A DNA stretch of 64,000 nt. It comes from Pseudomonas sp. CROZ-RG-20F-R04-15 (GTDB lineage: Bacteria; Pseudomonadota; Gammaproteobacteria; Pseudomonadales; Pseudomonadaceae). The notes below the pieces were generated by a model, which saw nothing but the letters and a program-made list of their open reading frames with translations, did no database searches and was not told the DNA's origin. Both the position numbers and the translations under genes were made by a program. Where the stretch lies: assembly GCF_022662375.1 (NCBI RefSeq), contig NZ_JAKNQL010000012.1, positions 124,001-188,000 of the forward strand, in the 5' to 3' direction. Shown here one piece after another: positions 9,275 to 18,959 of the stretch. The stretch's first letter is position 1, and each line of letters opens with the position of its first letter.

Positions 9275-10285
9275 ATGGCGTTCAACATCCACAACCGTAA
9301 CCTGCTCAGCCTGGAACACCACACCCCACGTGAGCTGCGTTACCTGCTCGACCTGTCCCGCGATCTGAAACGCGCCAAGTACACCGGCACCGAGCAACAA
9401 CACCTGAAGGGCAACAACATCGCCCTGATCTTCGAAAAAACTTCGACCCGTACCCGCTGCGCCTTCGAAGTGGCGGCCTATGACCAAGGCGCCAACGTCA
9501 CCTACATCGACCCGAACTCGTCGCAGATCGGCCACAAGGAAAGCATGAAAGACACCGCACGCGTGCTGGGTCGTATGTACGACGCCATCGAGTACCGTGG
9601 CTTCAAACAGGAAATCGTCGAAGAGCTGGCCAAGTTCGCCGGTGTGCCGGTGTTCAACGGTCTGACCGATGAATATCACCCGACTCAGATGATCGCCGAC
9701 GTGCTGACCATGCGTGAACACGCCGACAAGCCGATCCATGAGATCAGCTACGCCTACTTGGGCGACGCGCGCAACAACATGGGCAACTCGCTGCTGCTGG
9801 TCGGCGCCAAACTCGGCATGGACGTGCGCATCTGCGCGCCGAAAGCGCTGTGGCCACTGGATGATCTGGTCGAGCGTTGCCACAAATATGCCGAAGAAAG
9901 CGGTGCGCGCATCACCCTGACTGAAGACCCGAAAGCGGCGGTCAAAGGCGTCGACTTCATTCACACCGACGTTTGGGTATCGATGGGCGAGCCAGTGGAA
10001 GCCTGGGCCGAGCGTATCCAGCAACTGCTGCCGTATCAGGTCAATGCCGAACTGATGAAAGCCAGCGGCAACCCGCGCACCAAGTTCATGCACTGCCTGC
10101 CGGCATTCCACAACAGCGATACCAAGGTCGGCAAACAGATTGCCGAGCAGTATCCGCACCTGAAAAACGGCATCGAAGTGACCGACGACGTGTTCGAGTC
10201 GCCGGCCTGCATCGCCTTCGAGCAAGCGGAAAACCGCATGCACACGATCAAGGCGATTCTGGTCTCGACCCTGGCTGATCTGTAA
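9275..10285 (+). CDS. arcB: Ornithine carbamoyltransferase, catabolic
   Basis: Phosphorolyses citrulline to ornithine and carbamoyl phosphate in the arginine deiminase pathway. 336 residues, as expected for catabolic OTC. The carbamoyl-phosphate site FEKTSTRTRCAFE and the ornithine-site motif HCLPAFH are present. AAGGAG precedes the ATG. Its place between arcA and arcC supports the catabolic rather than biosynthetic (argF) role. A cruciform-forming repeat separates it from arcC. Confidence 0.97.
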   Translation: MAFNIHNRNLLSLEHHTPRELRYLLDLSRDLKRAKYTGTEQQHLKGNNIALIFEKTSTRTRCAFEVAAYDQGANVTYIDPNSSQIGHKESMKDTARVLGRMYDAIEYRGFKQEIVEELAKFAGVPVFNGLTDEYHPTQMIADVLTMREHADKPIHEISYAYLGDARNNMGNSLLLVGAKLGMDVRICAPKALWPLDDLVERCHKYAEESGARITLTEDPKAAVKGVDFIHTDVWVSMGEPVEAWAERIQQLLPYQVNAELMKASGNPRTKFMHCLPAFHNSDTKVGKQIAEQYPHLKNGIEVTDDVFESPACIAFEQAENRMHTIKAILVSTLADL

Positions 10286-10300
10286 CCACTGCTGATCCAT

Positions 10301-10405
10301 GATCGTTCCCACGCTCCCGCGTAGGAATGCATCCCGTGACGCTCTGCGTCACAGCGGACGCGGAGCGTCCGTGGCGGCATTCCCACGCAGAGCGTGGGAA
10401 CGATC
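10301..10405. repeat. Inverted repeat (cruciform-forming) between arcB and arcC
   Basis: The arms GATCGTTCCCACGCT (10301-10315) and AGCGTGGGAACGATC (10391-10405) are perfect inverse complements. Inside lies a second pair, GACGCTCTGCGTC and GACGCGGAGCGTC (12 of 13 complementary). It resembles a dispersed intergenic repeat of pseudomonads, distinct from REPs. In the arc mRNA it would fold into a strong hairpin and could set the arcB/arcC ratio. Confidence 0.85.
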
Positions 10406-10426
10406 ACTACGAAAAGGACATGCACC

Positions 10427-11356
10427 ATGCGTATCGTCGTAGCTCTGGGCGGTAACGCCCTGCTCCGCCGTGGTGAACCGATGACCGCTGACAATCAGCG
10501 CGCCAACATCCGCATCGCCACCGAGCAAATCGCCAAGATCCATCCCGGCAACCAACTGGTCATCGCCCACGGCAATGGCCCGCAAGTCGGCCTGCTGTCG
10601 CTGCAAGCAGCGGCCTACACCTCGGTCACCCCTTATCCGCTGGACGTGCTCGGTGCGGAAACCGAAGGCATGATCGGCTACATCATCGAACAGGAACTGG
10701 GCAACCTGCTCGACTTCGAAGTGCCGTTCGCCACCCTGCTGACCCAAGTTGAAGTCGACGCCAACGACCCCGCGTTCAAGAACCCGACCAAACCGATTGG
10801 CCCGGTTTACGACAAGGCCGAAGCGGAAAAACTCGCCGCCGATAAAGGCTGGGCGATTGCTCCGGACGGCGACAAGTTCCGCCGTGTGGTGGCCAGCCCT
10901 CGGCCAAAACGCATCTTCGAAATCCGCCCGATCAAGTGGTTGCTGGACAAGGGCAGCATCGTGATTTGCGCCGGTGGCGGCGGGATTCCGACCATGTACG
11001 ACGAGAACCGCAACCTCAAAGGCATTGAGGCGGTGATCGACAAGGATCTGTGCTCGTCGCTGCTTGCCGAGCAACTGGAAGCCGACCTGCTGGTGATCGC
11101 CACGGACGTCAATGCGGCGTTCATCGACTACGGTAAACCGACGCAGAAAGCTATTGCCGAAGCGCACCCGGACGAACTCGAACGCCTCGGTTTCGCCGCC
11201 GGCTCGATGGGGCCGAAGGTACAGGCAGCCTGCGAATTTGCGCGCCATACTGGCAAGGTCGCGGTGATCGGTTCGCTGGCGGATATCGAAGCCATCGTTC
11301 AGGGCACTGCCGGTACGCGTGTGACTACCGCCAAGCCCGGCATCACTTACCGATAA
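10427..11356 (+). CDS. arcC: Carbamate kinase
   Basis: Transfers phosphate from carbamoyl phosphate to ADP, making ATP in the last step of the arginine deiminase pathway. The ATG at 10427 follows AAAAGGA; the open frame upstream runs into the inverted repeat and is not used. 309 residues starting MRIVVALGGNALLRRGE, the amino-acid-kinase nucleotide loop. Other marks: GNGPQVGLL and the glycine-rich VICAGGGGIP. Third enzyme gene of arcDABC. Confidence 0.96.
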   Translation: MRIVVALGGNALLRRGEPMTADNQRANIRIATEQIAKIHPGNQLVIAHGNGPQVGLLSLQAAAYTSVTPYPLDVLGAETEGMIGYIIEQELGNLLDFEVPFATLLTQVEVDANDPAFKNPTKPIGPVYDKAEAEKLAADKGWAIAPDGDKFRRVVASPRPKRIFEIRPIKWLLDKGSIVICAGGGGIPTMYDENRNLKGIEAVIDKDLCSSLLAEQLEADLLVIATDVNAAFIDYGKPTQKAIAEAHPDELERLGFAAGSMGPKVQAACEFARHTGKVAVIGSLADIEAIVQGTAGTRVTTAKPGITYR

Positions 11357-11418
11357 TTAGAAACTGCGGGGGCAGGCCCGAGGTCTGCCCTTCTCCCATG
11401 CCTTGAAAGGAGAAAACC

Positions 11419-11781
11419 ATGGCCCAGTTTGAACCCGGTCATTTGCACATCGAGCGACACGCGTTGACCGACGATGACGTCAATTACAACGTGCACCTCG
11501 ACTATGAAGTGTTCACCGACCCGCAGAAAGGCAAAGGGATTCAGTTCACCCTGCATGGCAGCATGCAGGGCAAAGACATGAAGGAAACGTTTTTCCTGCC
11601 CAAGGAAGAGGCTTACAACTTCGCCCGTGACGTGACCCGGATCGCCGAGAAATACGGGATTCCCAAGGCTCATAGCCAGATCGGTTCGGTGCACAAGCAT
11701 TACGATTTGATGTTTGAAGACATCCGCAAGCAGTTGAATATGCAATCCGGGGACCCGGTCAATCCCGAGCATTTCGAATAA
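11419..11781 (+). CDS. Small DUF5064-like protein after arcC
   Basis: A 120-residue soluble protein with no signal peptide or membrane segment; rich in charged residues and His. I recognise it only as a conserved Pseudomonas protein, probably the DUF5064 family; no function is known to me. AAAGGAG lies at a good distance from the ATG, and the gene starts 62 bases after arcC with no terminator between, so it may be the fifth gene of the arc transcript. A MITE-like repeat follows immediately. Confidence 0.75.
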   Translation: MAQFEPGHLHIERHALTDDDVNYNVHLDYEVFTDPQKGKGIQFTLHGSMQGKDMKETFFLPKEEAYNFARDVTRIAEKYGIPKAHSQIGSVHKHYDLMFEDIRKQLNMQSGDPVNPEHFE

Positions 11782-11790
11782 CCCGAAAAG

Positions 11791-11967
11791 CCCCTCACCC
11801 TAATCCTCTCCCAAAGGGAGAGGGGACTGATGGGGGGATGCTGCAGAGTTACGCCGACCTGATCCTGTATCACTGAATCCATAATCGACTCGATTTAACA
11901 GGTCGACGTATAGCGCCAGACACCTCGGTCAGCCCCCTCTCCCTCCGGGAGAGGGCTGGGGTGAGGG
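11791..11967. repeat. MITE-like palindrome-ended repeat, complete simple copy
   Basis: About 177 bases bounded by CCCCTCACCC and GGGGTGAGGG as near-perfect terminal inverted repeats; each end is itself a palindrome of CTCTCCC/GGGAGAG type. The internal sequence matches the copy at 3438-3735 over long blocks. It encodes nothing. Confidence 0.82.
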
Positions 11968-12042
11968 TGCTTTTGCTTTCACCTCTCTCCAAGCCCAAGG
12001 CATACTTGCCACCCTCCGCTCTGCAGATCACTGAACCGCCCC

Positions 12043-13551
12043 ATGCGTATCCACGTCAGCTTCATCGACCGCGTCGGCATCACCCAGGAAGTCCTGGCTA
12101 TCCTCGGTGGGCGCAATCTCAATCTGGATGCGGTGGAGATGATCCCCCCCAACGTCTACATCGACGCGCCGACCCTCAGCCCACAAGTGCTCGAAGAACT
12201 GAAAGATGCGCTGTTCCGCGTTCTCGGTGTAGAGGCTGTGACCGTGGTCGACATCCTCCCCGGCCAGCGTCGGCACTTGCAACTCGACGCGTTGCTGGCT
12301 GCGATGACCGACCCGGTGCTCGCCCTCGACAGCGCCGGCAAAGTGCTGCTGGCCAACCCGGCATTGATCGCGTTGTACGGTCGTGAACCGGCCGGGGAAG
12401 GTGTCGCTGAACTGTTCAACGATCCCGCCCTGCTCGACACCTTGCTCGAGCACGGCTTTCGTCTGCCGCTGCGTGAAATCACCGTCAACGGTCAGACCCT
12501 GCTGCTCGACGCTACGCCGATCACCGACGCCGGCGCCCTGCTGACCTTGTACCAACCGAACCGCATTGGCGAACAACTCTCGGCGCTGCACCACGACCAC
12601 GCCGAAGGTTTCGACGCGCTGCTCGGCGAATCCCCGGCAATCCGCACCCTCAAGGCTCGTGCGCAACGGGTCGCCGCCCTCGACGCGCCGCTGCTGATTC
12701 AAGGCGAAACAGGCACCGGTAAAGAACTGGTCGCCCGCGCCTGCCACGCCATCAGCGCGCGACACACTGCACCGTTTCTGGCCCTCAACTGCGCAGCGTT
12801 GCCAGAGAACCTCGCCGAAAGCGAACTGTTCGGCTACGCCCCCGGCGCCTTCACCGGCGCGGCGCGTGGCGGCAAACCGGGGCTGATGGAACTGGCCAAC
12901 CAAGGCACGGTGTTTCTCGATGAGATCGGCGAGATGTCGCCGTACTTGCAGGCCAAGCTGCTGCGTTTCTTGAACGACGGCAGCTTCCGCCGCGTCGGCG
13001 GTGATCGCGAAGTGAAGGTCAACGTGCGCATCCTCAGCGCGACCCACCGCGATCTGGAAAAAATGGTCAGCGAAGGCTTGTTCCGCGAAGATCTGTTTTA
13101 TCGCCTCAACGTGCTCAACGTTGAAGTGCCGCCACTGCGTGAACGCGGCCAGGATATTCTGCTGTTGGCGCGCTATTTCATGCAGCAGGCCTGCGCGCAG
13201 ATTCAGCGTCCGGTCTGCCGCCTGGCCCCGGGGACTTACCCGGCCCTGCTCGGCAATCGCTGGCCGGGCAACGTGCGGCAATTGCAGAACGTGATCTTCC
13301 GCGCCGCAGCGATTTGCGAGAGCAGCCTGGTGGATATCGGCGATCTCGACATCGCCGGCACCTCAGTGGCGCGTCAGGCCGACAGCGATGTCGACAGCCT
13401 CGAACAAGCGGTCGAAGCCTTTGAGCGATCGCTGCTGGAAAAGCTCTACGTCAGCTACCCCTCGACCCGACAACTGGCCAGCCGCCTGCAAACCTCGCAC
13501 ACCGCGATCGCCCATCGCCTGCGCAAATACGGCATCCCCAACAAATCCTGA
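12043..13551 (+). CDS. gcsR: TyrR-like sigma-54 enhancer-binding protein, glycine-cleavage regulator
   Basis: Transcriptional activator of sigma-54 promoters, 502 residues. Domain order: ACT-like ligand domain (about 1-70), PAS-like domain (about 78-190), AAA+ domain with Walker A GETGTGKE near residue 222, the sigma-54 contact loop GAFTGA near 268, Walker B VFLDEIGE, and a C-terminal helix-turn-helix (TRQLASRLQTSHTAIAHRL). It lies directly upstream of gcvH on the same strand, the position of GcsR (PA2449) in P. aeruginosa, which activates gcvH2 in response to glycine. The sites at 13706-13823 fit this. PhhR/TyrR is the other close family, but context favours GcsR. Confidence 0.9.
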   Translation: MRIHVSFIDRVGITQEVLAILGGRNLNLDAVEMIPPNVYIDAPTLSPQVLEELKDALFRVLGVEAVTVVDILPGQRRHLQLDALLAAMTDPVLALDSAGKVLLANPALIALYGREPAGEGVAELFNDPALLDTLLEHGFRLPLREITVNGQTLLLDATPITDAGALLTLYQPNRIGEQLSALHHDHAEGFDALLGESPAIRTLKARAQRVAALDAPLLIQGETGTGKELVARACHAISARHTAPFLALNCAALPENLAESELFGYAPGAFTGAARGGKPGLMELANQGTVFLDEIGEMSPYLQAKLLRFLNDGSFRRVGGDREVKVNVRILSATHRDLEKMVSEGLFREDLFYRLNVLNVEVPPLRERGQDILLLARYFMQQACAQIQRPVCRLAPGTYPALLGNRWPGNVRQLQNVIFRAAAICESSLVDIGDLDIAGTSVARQADSDVDSLEQAVEAFERSLLEKLYVSYPSTRQLASRLQTSHTAIAHRLRKYGIPNKS

Positions 13552-13571
13552 AAACACCACAAATCCCCCCT

Positions 13572-13658
13572 GTGGGAGCGAGCCTGCTCGCGAAAGCGGT
13601 ATATCAGCAGAATCATTGATGACTGACACACCCTCTTCGCGAGCAGGCTCGCTCCCAC
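13572..13658. repeat. REPIN between gcsR and the gcv control region
   Basis: Two inverted REP cores 87 bases end to end. It lies between the gcsR stop and the first activator site, perhaps separating gcsR transcription from the gcv promoter region. Confidence 0.92.
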
Positions 13659-13705
13659 AGGAGTTAGAGGGTGGATTCGAAGTCGCATCAAAAACGACCT
13701 CCAGC

Positions 13706-13823
13706 TGTACTGAAAGCGCTACAGCGGAACGATATCGATACACCCTCCCCCAATCACCGCTGTGCAAGGCTTTGATCCCGTTCAGCTTTTATCCCTGCGC
13801 CCACCTGTAGCGATTTCGCTACA
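13706..13823 (+). promoter_or_regulatory. GcsR binding sites (three TGT-N12-ACA-type repeats)
   Basis: Site 1, 13706-13723, is TGT-N12-ACA. Site 2, 13725-13742, reads CGGAACGATATCGATACA, close to the inverse of the TGTAAC...GTTCCG GcsR consensus that I recall from P. aeruginosa. Site 3, 13806-13823, is TGTAGCGATTTCGCTACA, also TGT-N12-ACA. Sites 1 and 2 are 19 bases apart centre to centre. They lie about 70-180 bases upstream of the -24/-12 promoter, a normal enhancer distance. Binding is inferred. Confidence 0.75.
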
Positions 13824-13855
13824 CACACCGAATCAAGTGAGTTCACGCAAACACG

Positions 13856-13868
13856 CAACCAATTGATT
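13856..13868 (-). promoter_or_regulatory. IHF consensus site
   Basis: CAACCAATTGATT matches the inverse of the IHF consensus WATCAANNNNTTR at every specified base. It lies between the activator sites and the sigma-54 promoter, where IHF usually bends DNA to bring the activator to the polymerase. Confidence 0.65.
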
Positions 13869-13886
13869 TATAACAACAAATCAACT

Positions 13887-13902
13887 TTGGCCGCATTCTT
13901 GC
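13887..13902 (+). promoter_or_regulatory. Sigma-54 (-24/-12) promoter of the gcv operon
   Basis: TTGGCCGCATTCTTGC carries GG at 13889-13890 and GC at 13901-13902, twelve bases apart as sigma-54 promoters require. Transcription would start near 13913, leaving a leader of about 75 bases before gcvH. Confidence 0.75.
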
Positions 13903-13987
13903 TAATCAACCCCTCATAAATAAGGGCCTTCGCGCCCGACTATTCCACCGCGTCCACCAGACGAGTCTGGCCCCCTGAGGAGTTTCC

Positions 13988-14371
13988 ATGAGCGAGTTGC
14001 GTTTTACTGAAGATCACGAATGGCTGCGCACCGAAGCTGACGGCAGCGTTACTGTCGGCATCACCGCTTTCGCGCAGAACGCCCTCGGCGACGTGGTGTT
14101 CGTGCAACTGCCTGAATTGCAGGCTTACGACAAAGGCGCCGAAGCCGCCACCGTGGAATCGGTGAAAGCCGCCAGCGGCGTGTACATGCCTCTGGACGGT
14201 GAAGTATTGGCGATCAACCCGGCACTGGAAGACAGCCCGGAGCTGGTCAACGAAGATCCGCTGGGCGAAGGCTGGTTCTTCCGCTTCAAGCCAAGCGATG
14301 CATCGGCCGTGGCCAAACTGCTCGACCAGGACGCGTACGACCGTCTGATCAAAGCCCAAGCCGAAGCCTGA
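13988..14371 (+). CDS. gcvH: Glycine cleavage system H protein
   Basis: Lipoyl carrier of the glycine cleavage complex, shuttling the aminomethyl group from GcvP to GcvT. 127 residues; the lipoylated lysine is K60 in the motif ATVESVKAASG. TGAGGAG precedes the ATG. First gene after the sigma-54 promoter; gcvP begins 12 bases after the stop with its own GAGGAG. It corresponds to the gcvH2-type copy controlled by GcsR. Confidence 0.97.
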   Translation: MSELRFTEDHEWLRTEADGSVTVGITAFAQNALGDVVFVQLPELQAYDKGAEAATVESVKAASGVYMPLDGEVLAINPALEDSPELVNEDPLGEGWFFRFKPSDASAVAKLLDQDAYDRLIKAQAEA

Positions 14372-14382
14372 GGAGTAGTGAC

Positions 14383-17235
14383 ATGAGCCAAATCAACCTC
14401 GGCACCGCCAACGAATTCATTGCCCGTCACATCGGCCCGCGCGCCGGTGACGAGCAAGCCATGCTCAACAGCCTCGGCTTCGATTCGCTCGAAGCGTTGA
14501 GCGCCAGCGTCATCCCGGAAAGCATCAAGGGCACCAGCGTGCTCGGCATGGACGACGGCCTCAGCGAAGCCGATGCCCTGGCGATGATCAAAGGCATCGC
14601 CGGGAAGAATCAGCTGTTCAAGACCTACATCGGCCAGGGCTACTACAACTGCCACACGCCGTCGCCGATCCTCCGTAACCTGCTGGAAAACCCGGCCTGG
14701 TACACCGCTTACACGCCGTACCAGCCGGAAATTTCCCAGGGCCGTCTCGAAGCGCTGCTGAACTTCCAGACCATGATCAGCGACCTCACCGGTCTGCCGA
14801 TTGCCAACGCCTCTTTGCTCGACGAAGCCACCGCTGCTGCCGAAGCCATGACCTTCTGCAAACGCCTGAGCAAGAACAAGGGCAGCCACCAATTCTTCGC
14901 CTCGATCCACAGCCACCCGCAAACCCTCGACGTGCTGCGCACCCGTGCCGAGCCGTTGGGCATCGACGTTGTAGTGGGCGATGAACGTGAACTGACCGAC
15001 GTGACGCCGTTCTTCGGCGCACTGCTGCAATACCCGGCGAGCAACGGTGACGTGTTCGACTACCGCGAACTGACCGAACGCTTCCACGCCGCCAACGCTT
15101 TGGTCGCCGTCGCCGCTGACCTGCTGGCTCTGACGCTGTTGACCGCCCCGGGCGAGTTCGGCGCGGACGTCGCCATCGGTTCGGCGCAACGCTTCGGCGT
15201 GCCGCTGGGCTTCGGTGGCCCGCACGCCGCTTACTTCTCCACCAAAGATGCGTTCAAGCGTGATATGCCGGGTCGTCTGGTCGGTGTCTCGGTTGACCGT
15301 TTCGGTAAGCCGGCCCTGCGTCTGGCCATGCAAACCCGCGAACAACACATCCGTCGCGAGAAGGCCACCTCGAACATCTGCACCGCGCAGGTACTGCTGG
15401 CCAACATCGCCAGCATGTACGCCGTCTACCACGGCCCGAAAGGCCTGACGCAAATCGCCAACCGCATACATCACCTGACCGCGATTCTGGCCAAGGGCCT
15501 GACCGCGCTCGGCGCGAAAGTCGAACAAGCCAGCTTCTTCGACACCCTGACCGTGGCCACCGGCGCACAAACCGCCGCACTGCACGACAAGGCACACGCT
15601 GCACAGATCAACCTGCGCGTGATCGACGCTCAGCGTCTGGGCTTGTCGGTCGACGAAACCACCACCCAGGCTGATATCGAAACCTTGTGGGGTCTGTTCG
15701 CCGACGGCAAGACCCTGCCGGACTTCGCTGCCCTCGCCGCGTCCGTGCAGAGCACCATCCCTGCATCGCTGGTACGCCAGTCGCCAATCCTCAGCCATCC
15801 GGTATTCAACCGTTATCACTCGGAAACCGAGCTGATGCGCTACCTGCGCAAACTGGCCGACAAGGACCTGGCACTGGATCGCACCATGATCCCGCTGGGC
15901 TCGTGCACCATGAAACTCAACGCCGCCAGCGAAATGATCCCGGTGACCTGGGCTGAATTCGGTGCCCTGCACCCGTTCGCCCCGGCCGCACAAAGTGCCG
16001 GCTACCAGCAACTGACCGACGAGCTGGAAGCGATGCTCTGTGCCGCTACCGGTTACGACGCGATCTCGCTGCAACCGAACGCCGGTTCGCAAGGTGAATA
16101 CGCAGGCCTGCTGGCCATCCGTGCCTACCACCAGAGCCGTGGCGATGAGCGCCGCGACATCTGCCTGATTCCCTCGTCCGCTCACGGCACCAACCCGGCT
16201 ACCGCCAACATGGCCGGCATGCGCGTGGTCGTGACCGCGTGCGATGCGCGTGGCAACGTCGACATTGAAGACCTGCGCGCCAAAGCCATCGAGCACCGCG
16301 AACACCTCGCCGCGCTGATGATCACTTACCCGTCGACCCATGGCGTGTTCGAAGAAGGCATCCGTGAAATCTGCGGGATCATTCATGACAACGGCGGCCA
16401 GGTGTACATCGACGGCGCCAACATGAACGCGATGGTCGGCCTCTGCGCACCGGGCAAGTTCGGCGGCGACGTCTCGCACCTGAACCTGCACAAAACCTTC
16501 TGCATCCCCCACGGCGGTGGCGGCCCGGGCGTTGGCCCGATTGGCGTCAAGTCGCACCTGACGCCGTTCCTGCCGGGCCACGGCCAGATGGAACGCAAGG
16601 AAGGCGCGGTCTGCGCGGCACCATTCGGCAGCGCGAGCATTCTGCCGATCACCTGGATGTACATTCGCATGATGGGTGGCGCCGGCCTGAAGCGCGCATC
16701 GCAACTGGCGATCCTCAACGCCAACTACATTTCCCGTCGTCTCGAAGAGCACTACCCCGTGCTGTACACCGGCAGCAATGGTCTGGTGGCGCACGAATGC
16801 ATCCTCGATCTGCGTCCATTGAAAGACAGCAGCGGCATCAGCGTTGATGACGTCGCCAAGCGCCTGATCGACTTCGGCTTCCACGCCCCGACCATGTCGT
16901 TCCCGGTCGCTGGCACGCTGATGATCGAACCGACCGAAAGCGAATCCAAGGAAGAACTGGATCGCTTCTGTGACGCCATGATCCGCATCCGCGAAGAAAT
17001 CCGCGCTGTGGAAAACGGCACGCTGGACAAGGACGACAACCCACTGAAAAACGCTCCGCACACAGCGGCTGAGTTGGTTGGCGAGTGGACTCACCCGTAC
17101 AGCCGCGAGCAGGCCGTTTATCCGGTTGCTTCGTTGATCGAAGGCAAATACTGGCCACCGGTCGGTCGCGTCGACAACGTCTTCGGCGATCGCAACCTGG
17201 TCTGTGCCTGCCCGTCGATCGAAAGCTACGCTTAA
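14383..17235 (+). CDS. gcvP: Glycine dehydrogenase (decarboxylating), P protein
   Basis: PLP enzyme that decarboxylates glycine and loads the aminomethyl group onto GcvH. 950 residues, the usual single-chain bacterial form. The PLP lysine is K704 in LNLHKTFCIPHGGGGPG; glycine-rich loops follow. Start MSQINLGTANEFIARHIGP is typical. A long open frame on the opposite strand covers the gene but is a codon-bias shadow. Cotranscribed with gcvH; a REPIN lies between it and sdaA. Confidence 0.97.
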   Translation: MSQINLGTANEFIARHIGPRAGDEQAMLNSLGFDSLEALSASVIPESIKGTSVLGMDDGLSEADALAMIKGIAGKNQLFKTYIGQGYYNCHTPSPILRNLLENPAWYTAYTPYQPEISQGRLEALLNFQTMISDLTGLPIANASLLDEATAAAEAMTFCKRLSKNKGSHQFFASIHSHPQTLDVLRTRAEPLGIDVVVGDERELTDVTPFFGALLQYPASNGDVFDYRELTERFHAANALVAVAADLLALTLLTAPGEFGADVAIGSAQRFGVPLGFGGPHAAYFSTKDAFKRDMPGRLVGVSVDRFGKPALRLAMQTREQHIRREKATSNICTAQVLLANIASMYAVYHGPKGLTQIANRIHHLTAILAKGLTALGAKVEQASFFDTLTVATGAQTAALHDKAHAAQINLRVIDAQRLGLSVDETTTQADIETLWGLFADGKTLPDFAALAASVQSTIPASLVRQSPILSHPVFNRYHSETELMRYLRKLADKDLALDRTMIPLGSCTMKLNAASEMIPVTWAEFGALHPFAPAAQSAGYQQLTDELEAMLCAATGYDAISLQPNAGSQGEYAGLLAIRAYHQSRGDERRDICLIPSSAHGTNPATANMAGMRVVVTACDARGNVDIEDLRAKAIEHREHLAALMITYPSTHGVFEEGIREICGIIHDNGGQVYIDGANMNAMVGLCAPGKFGGDVSHLNLHKTFCIPHGGGGPGVGPIGVKSHLTPFLPGHGQMERKEGAVCAAPFGSASILPITWMYIRMMGGAGLKRASQLAILNANYISRRLEEHYPVLYTGSNGLVAHECILDLRPLKDSSGISVDDVAKRLIDFGFHAPTMSFPVAGTLMIEPTESESKEELDRFCDAMIRIREEIRAVENGTLDKDDNPLKNAPHTAAELVGEWTHPYSREQAVYPVASLIEGKYWPPVGRVDNVFGDRNLVCACPSIESYA

Positions 17236-17289
17236 ACGAATGAGGGGCGTTTTAATCGCCCCGATTTCTGCAACACCACAGATCCCCCT

Positions 17290-17376
17290 GTGGGAGCGAG
17301 CCTGCTCGCGAAAGCGTAGTGTCAGTTAATGAAAGGTTGTCTGACCCAGCGCTTTCGCGAGCAGGCTCGCTCCCAC
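17290..17376. repeat. REPIN inside the gcv operon
   Basis: Inverted REP pair, 87 bases, between gcvP and sdaA. Because sdaA and gcvT appear to belong to the same transcript, this hairpin could stabilise the upstream gcvHP message relative to the distal part. Confidence 0.92.
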
Positions 17377-17440
17377 AAGGAATCTGCGACCGATTTCGGA
17401 CTTCCGCCAATTCCTATAACAAGAAACCGGAGAACCACTC

Positions 17441-18817
<1,377 letters not shown>

Positions 18818-18833
18818 TCACGAACCGGAACTA

Positions 18834-18903
18834 GCCCCCTCTCCCTCTGGGAGATAACCGTACCTAACTCCCTCTCCCTCCGGGAGAGGGCTGGGGTGAG
18901 GGG
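18834..18903. repeat. MITE-like element fragment (duplicated right end)
   Basis: Between sdaA and gcvT lie two copies of the right-end palindrome (CCCTCTCCCT...GGGAG) ending in GGGGTGAGGGG, without the internal part of the element seen at 11791-11967. Confidence 0.75.
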
Positions 18904-18959
18904 CTTTTGATCTTGATCTAGCCCTATACCCCAAAACTCAAATTTTCAAGGAGCCACGC

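Noticed and set aside
14125..17094. 989-codon open frame on the minus strand over gcvP
   Set aside because: It is antisense to a fully conserved gcvP; high GC and codon bias remove stops from that frame. The translation is Val/Gly/Gln/His-rich with no domain I recognise.
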